Of a DNA stretch of 7,234 bases, positions 1 through 5,750 are shown one piece after another. Below the pieces are notes generated by a model. It was not told the origin of the DNA, searched no databases, and saw nothing but the letters and a program-made list of their open reading frames with translations. Within the stretch, counting starts at the first letter, position 1; every line of letters starts with the position of its first letter. The stretch covers positions 1-7,234 of the forward strand of contig JAKADJ010000108.1 of NCBI GenBank assembly GCA_021820645.1, in the 5' to 3' direction. Origin of the DNA: Bacillota bacterium (GTDB taxonomy: Bacteria; Bacillota_E; Sulfobacillia; Sulfobacillales; Sulfobacillaceae). Position numbers and translations under genes: made by a program.

Positions 1-661
1 CTTCGTCAACCCGCATTTCGTAAATCAGCTTTTTGAACAAAAGGGGATCCTCAGCATATAGCGTGACTCCCCATTCCCAGTCGTCAAGGCCTTGGGATCC
101 GGTAATGATTTGGGTGACGGTGTCATGGTACTTGTGGCCGATGATGCCATGGTCCTTCATCAAAGCGCGTCGTTGTTCCCGGGTTTGGGTATACCAATTG
201 TCCATGCCTTGGCGTCGTTTATTCATCGGATAAAAGCACATGTATTGGGTTTTAGGAAGACTCGGGTAGAGCCGACGTCTTAAAAACGCATTGGTTTCGG
301 GGTTGGCATCGCCTTGAGCCAGGTATTTACTTAACTCCACCACCGAGTAGTAGGAGTAGGTCCGCTTAAACACATCGTCGATTCCTAACTGATTGAACTG
401 CCATTCGAGGTCCAGCAATTGGTCGGTGGTTTCTCGAAAGTTGAGAAACAAGAGATCGCCCTTATGGCCAATGAGCCGATACATGCCAAAACTGCCGGAG
501 TGGTCGTCATTTGCCCGATTCCATCCGGCCGTCGTGGCTGCCAGGTTCGATAGAATATGGTGGCGCTCTGAAGCAGTCTTTTTTACCCACACTGCCCAGT
601 TGATGGTGCGAATGTCGTGTAAGGCATACCAGCCTTCAATGGTTTCGATGGGCTCACTCAC
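1..661 (-). CDS. hemQ: Coproheme decarboxylase HemQ/ChdC (3' end cut by window edge)
   Basis: This enzyme performs the last step of the coproporphyrin-dependent haem pathway of Gram-positive bacteria: it oxidatively decarboxylates two propionates of Fe-coproporphyrin III, using hydrogen peroxide, to give haem b in the cytoplasm. I translated the minus strand from a GTG at 661; 220 codons are open to the edge, so about 30 C-terminal residues of a roughly 250-residue family are missing. Seen: GWYALHD near residue 10, YSYYSVVELSKYL near 102-114, CFYPMNKRR at 142-150, and DHGIIGHKY followed by QIITGS and DDWEWGVTLY. Y144, M146, K148, H171 and Q184 line up at a constant offset of three with Listeria HemQ Y147, M149, K151, H174 (proximal haem ligand) and Q187, so the radical tyrosine and haem ligand are intact. 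The GTG start sits 9 bases after AGGAGG. The gene is divergent from the YbjQ-like pair. The ordinary dimeric chlorite dismutase function is unlikely given the YPMNKRR motif. Confidence 0.96.
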   Translation of the reverse strand, partial: MSEPIETIEGWYALHDIRTINWAVWVKKTASERHHILSNLAATTAGWNRANDDHSGSFGMYRLIGHKGDLLFLNFRETTDQLLDLEWQFNQLGIDDVFKRTYSYYSVVELSKYLAQGDANPETNAFLRRRLYPSLPKTQYMCFYPMNKRRQGMDNWYTQTREQRRALMKDHGIIGHKYHDTVTQIITGSQGLDDWEWGVTLYAEDPLLFKKLIYEMRVDE

Positions 662-670
662 GGGATCTAG

Positions 671-676
671 CCTCCT
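671..676 (-). promoter_or_regulatory. hemQ: Ribosome binding site of hemQ
   Basis: The minus strand reads AGGAGG, a perfect Shine-Dalgarno core, 9 bases before the GTG at 661. It decides the GTG start: no ATG in this frame lies in the short leader, and the encoded protein then begins just ahead of the conserved GWYALHD segment. Confidence 0.85.
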
Positions 677-692
677 GTATGATTCGTTAAAA

Positions 693-701
693 ATTATAGC
701 A
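693..701 (-). promoter_or_regulatory. Extended -10 promoter of hemQ
   Basis: The minus strand reads TGCTATAAT, a consensus sigma-A -10 box (TATAAT, 698-693) with the TGn extension. Transcription would start near 686, leaving about 25 untranslated bases that contain the ribosome binding site. There is no good -35 box: the best is TTAGCA, 19 bases upstream. This is tolerable for an extended -10 promoter. The position relative to the hemQ start makes it credible. Confidence 0.7.
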
Positions 702-805
702 TAGAGAGATTCAGCGATGCTAAGGGCGCGGGGTGCCTCTACACGCTCCAGTTTCTTTTTTCTTGGGGATATGAGAGACTCATGGCAAGGTTATCCAAAT
801 CATGT

Positions 806-811
806 AGGAGG
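806..811 (+). promoter_or_regulatory. Ribosome binding site deciding the start at 819
   Basis: AGGAGG, continuing to AGGAGGGAT, lies 7 bases before the ATG at 819. It favours this start over the in-frame ATG at 717, which has no comparable site. Confidence 0.85.
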
Positions 812-818
812 GATATTG

Positions 819-1637
819 ATGGCAGATGTCGAGCAACCGAAAGACTTACCCGAGGACGCACTGGTTCGCCTGGACACCCAATCGGGTCATTATGTATTCA
901 CCAGTGATTTATCCGTAAATGAATTCGTTCTCGTAGATGAGGCGGGCTTCGAACCGCTTGGGATGGTAATGGGTTCTTCGATTTACCACATTGGATATCA
1001 ACAATCGAATTGGTCCAAAAACCAGGAAATGACCGTCTTATCTCAAGCGATGTATAACGCTCGAGAATTAGCCATGGCGCGAATGGAAGAAGAAGCGGAT
1101 CAGCTCAAGGCGGATGGCATTATTGGGGTCCGGCTTGAAGTCAAGCATGCCGAGTGGGGCCAGCATTTGGCCGAGTTCATCGCGATTGGTACGGCGGTTC
1201 GTGCTAAAGATGGTAGTAACCACCGGACGATTAAAGGGAAGCCGTTTACGTCAGACTTGTCCGGCCAGGATTTTTGGACCTTGATGCGCGCCGGATATCG
1301 GCCCGTGAGCCTCGTGATGGGGTCGTGTGTATACCATATTGCCCATCAAGGGTTCGGACAGGCATTGCGCCAAATGGGACAAAACCGCGAGTTAACGATT
1401 TACACCCAAGGTCTTTACGATGCCCGGGAGCGCGCGATGGAGCGGATGCAGACCGAGGCGGCTGAACTCAAAGCGCTCGGTATTGTTGGGGTTCATCTTC
1501 ACGAACAAAGCCATCAATGGGGTGCGCACGTCATCGAGTTTTTTGCCGTCGGGACCGGTGTGGTGAAATACGCGGAATCCCAGCTCGCCGCGCCGGGACT
1601 GGTGTTGTCGCTAGCCGATTCGGGGAACGCATTTTAG
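819..1637 (+). CDS. Tandem double YbjQ-like (DUF74) domain protein, function unknown
   Basis: The 272-residue protein has no signal peptide or membrane segment and is probably cytoplasmic. It contains two copies of a YbjQ-like fold (the Pfam family called putative heavy-metal-binding domain), at about residues 27-128 and 143-250. Each copy opens with FTSDLS, passes through an AG[FY]-x-P-x-x-x-VMGS-[SC]-x-YHI strand, a helix with the pattern AREx-AMxRMxxEAxxLKA, then GI[IV]GV and a closing EF-x-A-[IV]-GT-x-V strand. By eye the copies are close to half identical. Characterised family members such as E. coli YbjQ are single-domain and form ring-like pentamers; their biochemical role and metal binding are not established. 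There is only one cysteine (C170), so any metal site would need His57 and His173 of the YHI motif. The gene is followed after 14 bases by a second double-domain gene, so the two are probably co-transcribed and may form a mixed oligomer. The fold assignment is firm; the function is unknown. Confidence 0.85.
   Translation: MADVEQPKDLPEDALVRLDTQSGHYVFTSDLSVNEFVLVDEAGFEPLGMVMGSSIYHIGYQQSNWSKNQEMTVLSQAMYNARELAMARMEEEADQLKADGIIGVRLEVKHAEWGQHLAEFIAIGTAVRAKDGSNHRTIKGKPFTSDLSGQDFWTLMRAGYRPVSLVMGSCVYHIAHQGFGQALRQMGQNRELTIYTQGLYDARERAMERMQTEAAELKALGIVGVHLHEQSHQWGAHVIEFFAVGTGVVKYAESQLAAPGLVLSLADSGNAF
897..1568 (+). repeat. Internal tandem domain duplication in the YbjQ-like gene
   Basis: The coding stretches 897-1202 and 1245-1568 encode the two homologous domains. 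The likeness is clear in protein (FTSDLS, VMGS, YHI, RM, GT-x-V blocks in the same order) but weak in DNA, so the duplication is old and maintained by selection rather than a recent repeat. Confidence 0.75.
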
Positions 1638-1645
1638 AGAGGAGG
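1638..1645 (+). promoter_or_regulatory. Ribosome binding site of the second YbjQ-like gene
   Basis: AGAGGAGG starts directly after the TAG stop of the preceding gene and lies 6 bases before the ATG at 1652. It fixes this start against a longer open frame that runs back to 1517 inside the previous gene. Confidence 0.85.
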
Positions 1646-1651
1646 TCTTTT

Positions 1652-2659
1652 ATGCCATGGTTTCGACGAGGGCCAACCGATGCGACCCCAAACGGCCCGG
1701 ACCCACTTTTAGTTCGGGGATTTACCCAGTATGTGACGGAAGACGAGGCGCAATGCCTAAGGGACCAAGAGGCTTTAGAACGGGGAACCATTCCGGAGGG
1801 AGCCAAGCGGCGGGTCGAGCGAACCGTCAAAGGTGACATGCCGTGGATGAGTACATTGTCCGTGCATGAACTTTTTTTGGGGGAGTTACTTCACATCGAG
1901 CCCGTGGTACAAGTCGCCGGTAGTTGTTACTATCATGCCTCGACCGATTCAAGGAACCGGGTCTATTTGGATGGGAATCTCGACGCCGCTAACCTGGTTC
2001 GGGCGTACTACCAAGCCAAAGATATTTCCTTGGAGAGGCTCCGGGAGGAAGCCCGAGATGCAGGTGCGCATGCCGTGATTGACGCGAAGTACCATTTTAA
2101 ACGAGAAGAAACACTCGTCCATTTTAGCGTGGTGGGGACTGCGGTCCGATTTCAAGGACTCCGCCAGCCGCGCCACGCGCTGGTCAGTGCGTTGAGTGCT
2201 GATGACTTTTATCGGCTATGGCAGCGAGGATGGATGCCGATGAATATGGCTTTAGGCTACCACTGGCATTGCATGCCGGTCGGCTACCGGACGCGCTCGA
2301 GTACCTATAGCTGGTATAACCAGGAAGTCACCACGGTTACCAATAAGCTCATGGACACGCGGCGCCATGCCATGGAACGGATGCGTCAAGATGCGGCACA
2401 GGCCGGTCGCGCCGACGGCTTGGTTGGGGTCACGGTGGAGTCAAAAATTGAAGAGACCGAAATCTTATTCAGTCGAGGCGCCGGTTGGGATTCCGGTGTA
2501 ACGATCGACGGCACATTTTTCCCGTACGAACCAAGTGGAACGGTCGAGATCCCCGCCTTTAACACCGAATTCTTTGCGACCGGGACCGCAGTGGCACGCT
2601 TGTCACAATCCCCCGTCAAGGCGGACGACATTCGGGCCGTGCTGGAGGCCCGGGGCTAG
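1652..2659 (+). CDS. Second tandem YbjQ-like (DUF74) domain protein, diverged, function unknown
   Basis: This 335-residue protein is a diverged relative of its upstream neighbour. A poorly conserved, proline-rich and charged N-terminus (about 1-65, beginning MPWFRRGP) precedes two YbjQ-like domains at about 66-167 and 176-316. The first keeps VAGSCYYHA (88-96), the helix SLERLREEARDAGAHAVID and VVGTAVRF. The second keeps the helix RRHAMERMRQDAAQ, DGLVGVTVES and FFATGTAV, but replaces the usual GS-[SC]-x-YH strand by GYHWHCM (202-208) and carries an insertion of about 30 residues (about 270-300) before the last strand. His204, His206 and Cys207 form a compact group that could bind metal, though nothing here proves it. 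No signal peptide or membrane helix is visible. The 14-base gap from the previous stop and the good ribosome binding site imply one operon. Membership of the fold is clear in the helix and GTAV blocks; the role is unknown. Confidence 0.8.
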   Translation: MPWFRRGPTDATPNGPDPLLVRGFTQYVTEDEAQCLRDQEALERGTIPEGAKRRVERTVKGDMPWMSTLSVHELFLGELLHIEPVVQVAGSCYYHASTDSRNRVYLDGNLDAANLVRAYYQAKDISLERLREEARDAGAHAVIDAKYHFKREETLVHFSVVGTAVRFQGLRQPRHALVSALSADDFYRLWQRGWMPMNMALGYHWHCMPVGYRTRSSTYSWYNQEVTTVTNKLMDTRRHAMERMRQDAAQAGRADGLVGVTVESKIEETEILFSRGAGWDSGVTIDGTFFPYEPSGTVEIPAFNTEFFATGTAVARLSQSPVKADDIRAVLEARG

Positions 2660-2683
2660 GGCACGGGTGGGGTTAAGAAGTGA

Positions 2684-2709
2684 GGAGTCCTCCACGACGG
2701 GGGGACTCC
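2684..2709 (+). terminator. GC-rich stem-loop after the YbjQ-like pair, possible terminator
   Basis: GGAGTCCTCC (2684-2693) pairs with GGGGGACTCC (2700-2709) through ten pairs, one a G-T wobble, around a six-base loop ACGACG. It begins 25 bases after the stop codon. Only CCCTTTCC follows rather than a real T-run, so it may be a weak terminator or a 3'-end stabilising hairpin, with the T-tailed hairpin at 2771 finishing the job. Confidence 0.5.
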
Positions 2710-2743
2710 CTTTCCGATCATAGTAAAAAACTTTGGTTCACAG

Positions 2744-2749
2744 TATACT
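2744..2749 (+). promoter_or_regulatory. Weak candidate -10 box (TATACT) upstream of the catabolic operon
   Basis: TATACT matches the sigma-A -10 consensus in five of six positions, but no acceptable -35 box lies 16-18 bases upstream. It sits inside two overlapping 8-base palindromes, AGTATACT (2742-2749) and TACTAGTA (2746-2753). If used, the transcript would start near 2756 and carry about 110 bases of leader with two T-tailed hairpins. It could equally be chance or part of an operator. Confidence 0.3.
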
Positions 2750-2770
2750 AGTAGGAAAGACGCGAGAGAC

Positions 2771-2801
2771 CGGGAGCGTATCACAACGCCTCCCGATTTT
2801 T
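2771..2801 (+). terminator. Rho-independent terminator-like hairpin
   Basis: CGGGAG (2771-2776) pairs with CTCCCG (2790-2795), and an inner CG/CG pair is separated by one bulged C. The hairpin is followed by ATTTTT. This is the best terminator form between the YbjQ-like genes and the aldehyde dehydrogenase gene. It either ends the upstream operon or acts as an attenuator in the leader of the downstream one. Confidence 0.6.
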
Positions 2802-2802
2802 C

Positions 2803-2822
2803 AGACAAAATTGTCTTTTTTT
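2803..2822 (+). terminator. Second, AT-rich T-tailed hairpin
   Basis: AGACAA (2803-2808) and TTGTCT (2811-2816) are inverted repeats around AA, and a run of seven T ends at 2822. With a realistic loop the stem is only about five pairs and AT-rich, so alone it would be a poor terminator. It could back up the hairpin just before it, or be a protein-binding inverted repeat. Confidence 0.4.
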
Positions 2823-2851
2823 AGGCTCGTGGCCGATTGTGACAGGAGCCC

Positions 2852-2859
2852 GGAGGAGG
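2852..2859 (+). promoter_or_regulatory. Ribosome binding site deciding the TTG start
   Basis: GGAGGAGG lies 7 bases before the TTG at 2867. The site is strong enough to support a rare start codon. The reading from TTG gives the usual family N-terminus, beginning [12 protein letters not shown]. Confidence 0.85.
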
Positions 2860-2866
2860 TATCGAT

Positions 2867-4339
2867 TTGCGTTTACAGAACTACATAGACGGTAAGTGGG
2901 TGGAACCCCAACAAGGGCAATACGAGCCCGATATTGATCCGGCTAATGGGGAGGTCGTTGCTGAGGTTCCTCAGTCTGATGCTGCGGATACGGAGCGTGC
3001 GATTCGGGCGGCAAAACTGGCGTTTGAGACCTGGCGTAAAGTCCCGGCTCCGCGACGAGGCGAAATCCTCTTTAAAGTGGGCGAATTGCTAAAGGCCCAA
3101 AAGGACGACTTGGCCCGGGACATGACCCGGGAAATGGGTAAGGTGTTGACAGAGGCGCGCGGTGATGTGCAAGAAGGGATCGACATGGCCTTCTATATGG
3201 CGGGAGAAGGGCGCCGAAGTTTTGGCTATACCACTCCGTCCGAGTTGCCCAATAAGTTTGCCATGGCCGTGCGCGATCCGATTGGTGTCGCTGGCATCAT
3301 TACCCCGTGGAATTTTCCAATGGCGATTCCTACCTGGAAAATATTCCCGGCCTTGGTGGCAGGGAATACGGTCGTCTTTAAGCCCGCCAGCGAAACCCCG
3401 GTATTAGCTTACCGCCTGGTGAAGATTCTTGAAGAAGCCGGAATCCCGCCCGGGGTGGTGAATTTAGTGTTTGGCTCGGGAACCGACGTTGGGGAAGTTA
3501 TCATCAACCATCCCGATGTCGCCTTAATTTCCTTTACGGGATCCAACGAGACCGGGCGTCATGTGGCCGCAACAGCGGGCCACCACCTAAAGCGCGTGTC
3601 ATTGGAGCTCGGGGGCAAGAATGCCATAATCGTTCTGGATGATGCCGACCTGGATCTAGCGGTCGAAGGGATTTTATGGAGTGCCTTTGGAACTACCGGG
3701 CAACGTTGTACAGCGTGTTCTCGCCTCATCGTTCAACGGGGGGTCTACGCAGAACTACGTGAACGCTTGGGCACGCGCATCCGATCGCTAAAATTGGGTC
3801 ATGGCTTAGACCAAACCACCGATGTAGGGCCCTTGATTACGCAAAAAGCCCTAGACAAGGTTCATCACTATGTCGAAATCGGGCAAAAAGAAGGGGCCCA
3901 GTTGGTCGTCGGAGGGAAAAGAGCTCATAGCTCAACGGGCACGGGGCATTTCTATGAACCCACCTTATTTTCCGACGTCACGCCGGAGATGACCATCGCC
4001 AAAGAAGAGATTTTTGGTCCGGTGCTGTCGATGATCCCAGTCGAGAGTTTGGACGAAGCGGTAAGGGTCAATAACCAGGTGGTATACGGTCTAAGCTCTT
4101 CCATCTTTACCCAAGACGTGAATCGGGTCTTTCAAGCCATTCGTGATTTGGCCACAGGGATTGTGTATATCAACGCCGGTACTACCGGTGCGGAAATTCA
4201 TTTGCCGTTTGGAGGCACTCGTGGGACGGGTAACGGGCACCGCGAGGCCGGTACCGCAGCGCTGGACTTCTTCTCCGAATGGAAAGCGGTCTATGTCGAC
4301 TATAGCGGGCACTTGCAGCGGGCCCAAATCGATACCTGA
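2867..4339 (+). CDS. NAD(P)+-dependent aldehyde dehydrogenase, probably glutarate semialdehyde dehydrogenase
   Basis: This 490-residue protein is a full-length member of the aldehyde dehydrogenase superfamily, oxidising an aldehyde to the acid in the cytoplasm. Seen: ITPWNFP with N149 (oxyanion hole), FKPASETP with K172 (cofactor), the FTGS turn at 223-226, LELGGKN with general base E247, GQRCTACSR with nucleophile C281, and EIFGPV with E381 (nicotinamide ribose). At the place where NAD-specific enzymes such as ALDH2 carry a Glu after the cofactor Lys, this protein has S175, as in the NADP-using E. coli GabD; NADP use is therefore possible. The C-terminal block [10 protein letters not shown] followed by GNGHREAG is typical of a semialdehyde-type subgroup. 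It begins with TTG after a strong ribosome binding site and is first in an operon with an aminotransferase, a CoA-transferase and glutaryl-CoA dehydrogenase. From that context the substrate is inferred to be glutarate semialdehyde (DavD-like role). Succinate semialdehyde or another semialdehyde cannot be excluded from sequence alone. Confidence 0.93.
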   Translation: MRLQNYIDGKWVEPQQGQYEPDIDPANGEVVAEVPQSDAADTERAIRAAKLAFETWRKVPAPRRGEILFKVGELLKAQKDDLARDMTREMGKVLTEARGDVQEGIDMAFYMAGEGRRSFGYTTPSELPNKFAMAVRDPIGVAGIITPWNFPMAIPTWKIFPALVAGNTVVFKPASETPVLAYRLVKILEEAGIPPGVVNLVFGSGTDVGEVIINHPDVALISFTGSNETGRHVAATAGHHLKRVSLELGGKNAIIVLDDADLDLAVEGILWSAFGTTGQRCTACSRLIVQRGVYAELRERLGTRIRSLKLGHGLDQTTDVGPLITQKALDKVHHYVEIGQKEGAQLVVGGKRAHSSTGTGHFYEPTLFSDVTPEMTIAKEEIFGPVLSMIPVESLDEAVRVNNQVVYGLSSSIFTQDVNRVFQAIRDLATGIVYINAGTTGAEIHLPFGGTRGTGNGHREAGTAALDFFSEWKAVYVDYSGHLQRAQIDT

Positions 4340-4390
4340 GTCGTTACCAACGGGCTACCAAATGGGAACTCAAAACGGGGGGAGTAATCA

Positions 4391-5746
4391 ATGACGACGG
4401 CAACCAAATACGTTTCAATAAAGACAGCCATTCCAGGCCCGAAGAGCCAGGCAGTACTCGACCGGATTGACAAAGCGACACCGCGCGCGGTATCGATTTA
4501 TGCGCCGCTAGTAGCGGATCGTGCTCACGGATCCCTGCTTCAAGACATTGACGGCAACACCTTCATTGATCTAACCGGTGGGGTGGGAGTGCTCAACGTT
4601 GGGCATACCCATGACAAGGTCCGGGCAGCTCTTCATGAACAAGTGGATCGGTTCTTACACACCGACTTCACGATGATCCCCTACGAGAGCTATGTGAAGC
4701 TCGCCGAGCGTCTTAATGCGCATTTTCCGGGAGGGGGTCCGGCCACCACGGTGTTTTTCAATTCGGGTGCTGAGGCTGTTGAGAATGCGATCAAGATCGC
4801 ACGGGCCTACACCAAACGTAAGGGCATTATCGCATTTGATCGGGCTTTTCATGGGCGAACGTTAATGGCGATGACGTTGACCAGTAAAGTTCATCCCTAC
4901 AAAGCGGGAATGGGGCCGTACGCTCCGGAAGTGTATCGGGTGCCATTCCCCTACCCCTATCGTTGCGAATTTGGGCAGGGGAATGTGAGCCATCAGTGTG
5001 ATGACACGTGCTACGCGGCTATCGAACGCGCTCTTTTATTGCAAGTGGCACCGGAAGACGTCGCGGCAGTCATTGTCGAACCAGTCCAAGGGGAAGGGGG
5101 CTTCATTGTACCGCCCGTAGGATTCCTACCTTGGCTACGAAAGTTCACCGAAAAGCACAATATCCTTCTCATTGTCGACGAAGTGCAAACCGGATTTGGT
5201 CGTACCGGTACCTTTTTTGCCACGGAACAAACGGGGATTCGCCCCGACCTTTTGACCATGGCTAAGTCTATCGCCGATGGAATCCCACTTTCGGGTGTCA
5301 TGGGACGTCCGGAGGTCATGGATGGCCCCGGCGATTCGCAGATCGGCGGCACTTACGTCGGGAACCCGCTGGGAACGGTGGCAGGCAATGCAGTCTTGGA
5401 TGTATTCGAGGAAGAGCATCTGTTGGAGCAAGCCAAGGCACAAGGCGCGCATCTCATGAAACGACTTCAAAGTCTTTCGCAAGAGGTCAAGGCGATTGGA
5501 GACGTTCGCGGGCTAGGTGCTATGGTGGCGATTGAACTGGTAAAAGATCGTCATACCAAGGAGCCAGACCCAGCGTTGGCCGAGCGCGTCTTGCAAGGTT
5601 GCATGCAGCGTGGGGTTTTGATGCTGAAGGCGGGAATCTATGGCAACGTCGTGCGATTCTTAGCCCCGCTTAACACCCCGTTGGACGTGCTTGATGAAGC
5701 CCTGGAGATCTTGTCCGATGTTTTACGGGCGGAGTCGGCTCACTAG
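4391..5746 (+). CDS. gabT: Class III PLP aminotransferase, GabT/DavT type (4-aminobutyrate / 5-aminovalerate)
   Basis: This enzyme moves the terminal amino group of an omega-amino acid to 2-oxoglutarate, giving a semialdehyde and glutamate. The 451 residues match the family length. Seen: DIDGNTFIDLTGGVGVLNVGH (split near 52-72), NSGAEAVENAIK (phosphate-binding region, 124-135), AFHGRT (152-157), IVEPVQGEGG with E230, IVDEVQTGFGRTG with D263 that contacts the PLP ring nitrogen, MAKSIADG with Schiff-base lysine K292, GGTYVGNPL, and VVRFLAPLN with R422. Three cysteines, C192, C203 and C207, cluster in a loop. The ATG follows GGGGGGAG by 6 bases and lies 51 bases after the dehydrogenase stop. That dehydrogenase would use this enzyme's product, and glutaryl-CoA dehydrogenase downstream suggests 5-aminovalerate as the main substrate (DavT role). 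GABA is also likely to be accepted, as in known GabT/DavT enzymes. The family call is firm; the substrate is inference. Confidence 0.93.
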   Translation: MTTATKYVSIKTAIPGPKSQAVLDRIDKATPRAVSIYAPLVADRAHGSLLQDIDGNTFIDLTGGVGVLNVGHTHDKVRAALHEQVDRFLHTDFTMIPYESYVKLAERLNAHFPGGGPATTVFFNSGAEAVENAIKIARAYTKRKGIIAFDRAFHGRTLMAMTLTSKVHPYKAGMGPYAPEVYRVPFPYPYRCEFGQGNVSHQCDDTCYAAIERALLLQVAPEDVAAVIVEPVQGEGGFIVPPVGFLPWLRKFTEKHNILLIVDEVQTGFGRTGTFFATEQTGIRPDLLTMAKSIADGIPLSGVMGRPEVMDGPGDSQIGGTYVGNPLGTVAGNAVLDVFEEEHLLEQAKAQGAHLMKRLQSLSQEVKAIGDVRGLGAMVAIELVKDRHTKEPDPALAERVLQGCMQRGVLMLKAGIYGNVVRFLAPLNTPLDVLDEALEILSDVLRAESAH

Positions 5747-5750
5747 GGAC

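Larger units (their letters stand above)
662..818. other. Divergent intergenic region between hemQ and the YbjQ-like pair
   Basis: This 157-base stretch separates two outward-facing genes. It holds the hemQ promoter and ribosome binding site at its left end and an AGGAGG site for the plus-strand gene at its right end (806-811). I found no convincing -35/-10 pair for the plus-strand genes and no clear operator palindrome. The plus-strand frame is open from an ATG at 717, but the 34 extra residues look non-coding in character and lack a ribosome binding site, so I treat that part as untranslated. Confidence 0.6.

Noticed and set aside
33..704. Open frames on the plus strand at 33-233, 92-283 and 393-704
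   Set aside because: They lie antisense to hemQ, whose minus-strand reading shows conserved catalytic residues over its whole length; the plus-strand peptides resemble no family.
681..712. GATTC direct repeat flanking the hemQ -10 region
   Set aside because: Only five bases long, with no further symmetry; expected by chance.
717..818. 34-residue N-terminal extension of the first YbjQ-like protein from ATG 717
   Set aside because: No ribosome binding site before 717, and the extension shows no domain similarity, while AGGAGG stands 7 bases before ATG 819.
1531..1839. Minus-strand open frame of 102 codons across the junction of the two YbjQ-like genes
   Set aside because: It overlaps two well supported genes, has arginine/serine-rich shadow composition and no good ribosome binding site.
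5011..5482. Minus-strand open frames of 113 and 115 codons inside the aminotransferase gene
   Set aside because: They are antisense to conserved active-site coding sequence including K292, and overlap each other in different frames; typical shadows.
2867..5746. Simple GABA shunt (gabD-gabT) reading of the first two operon genes
   Set aside because: Possible from these two alone, but the following CoA-transferase and glutaryl-CoA dehydrogenase fit five-carbon rather than four-carbon substrates.
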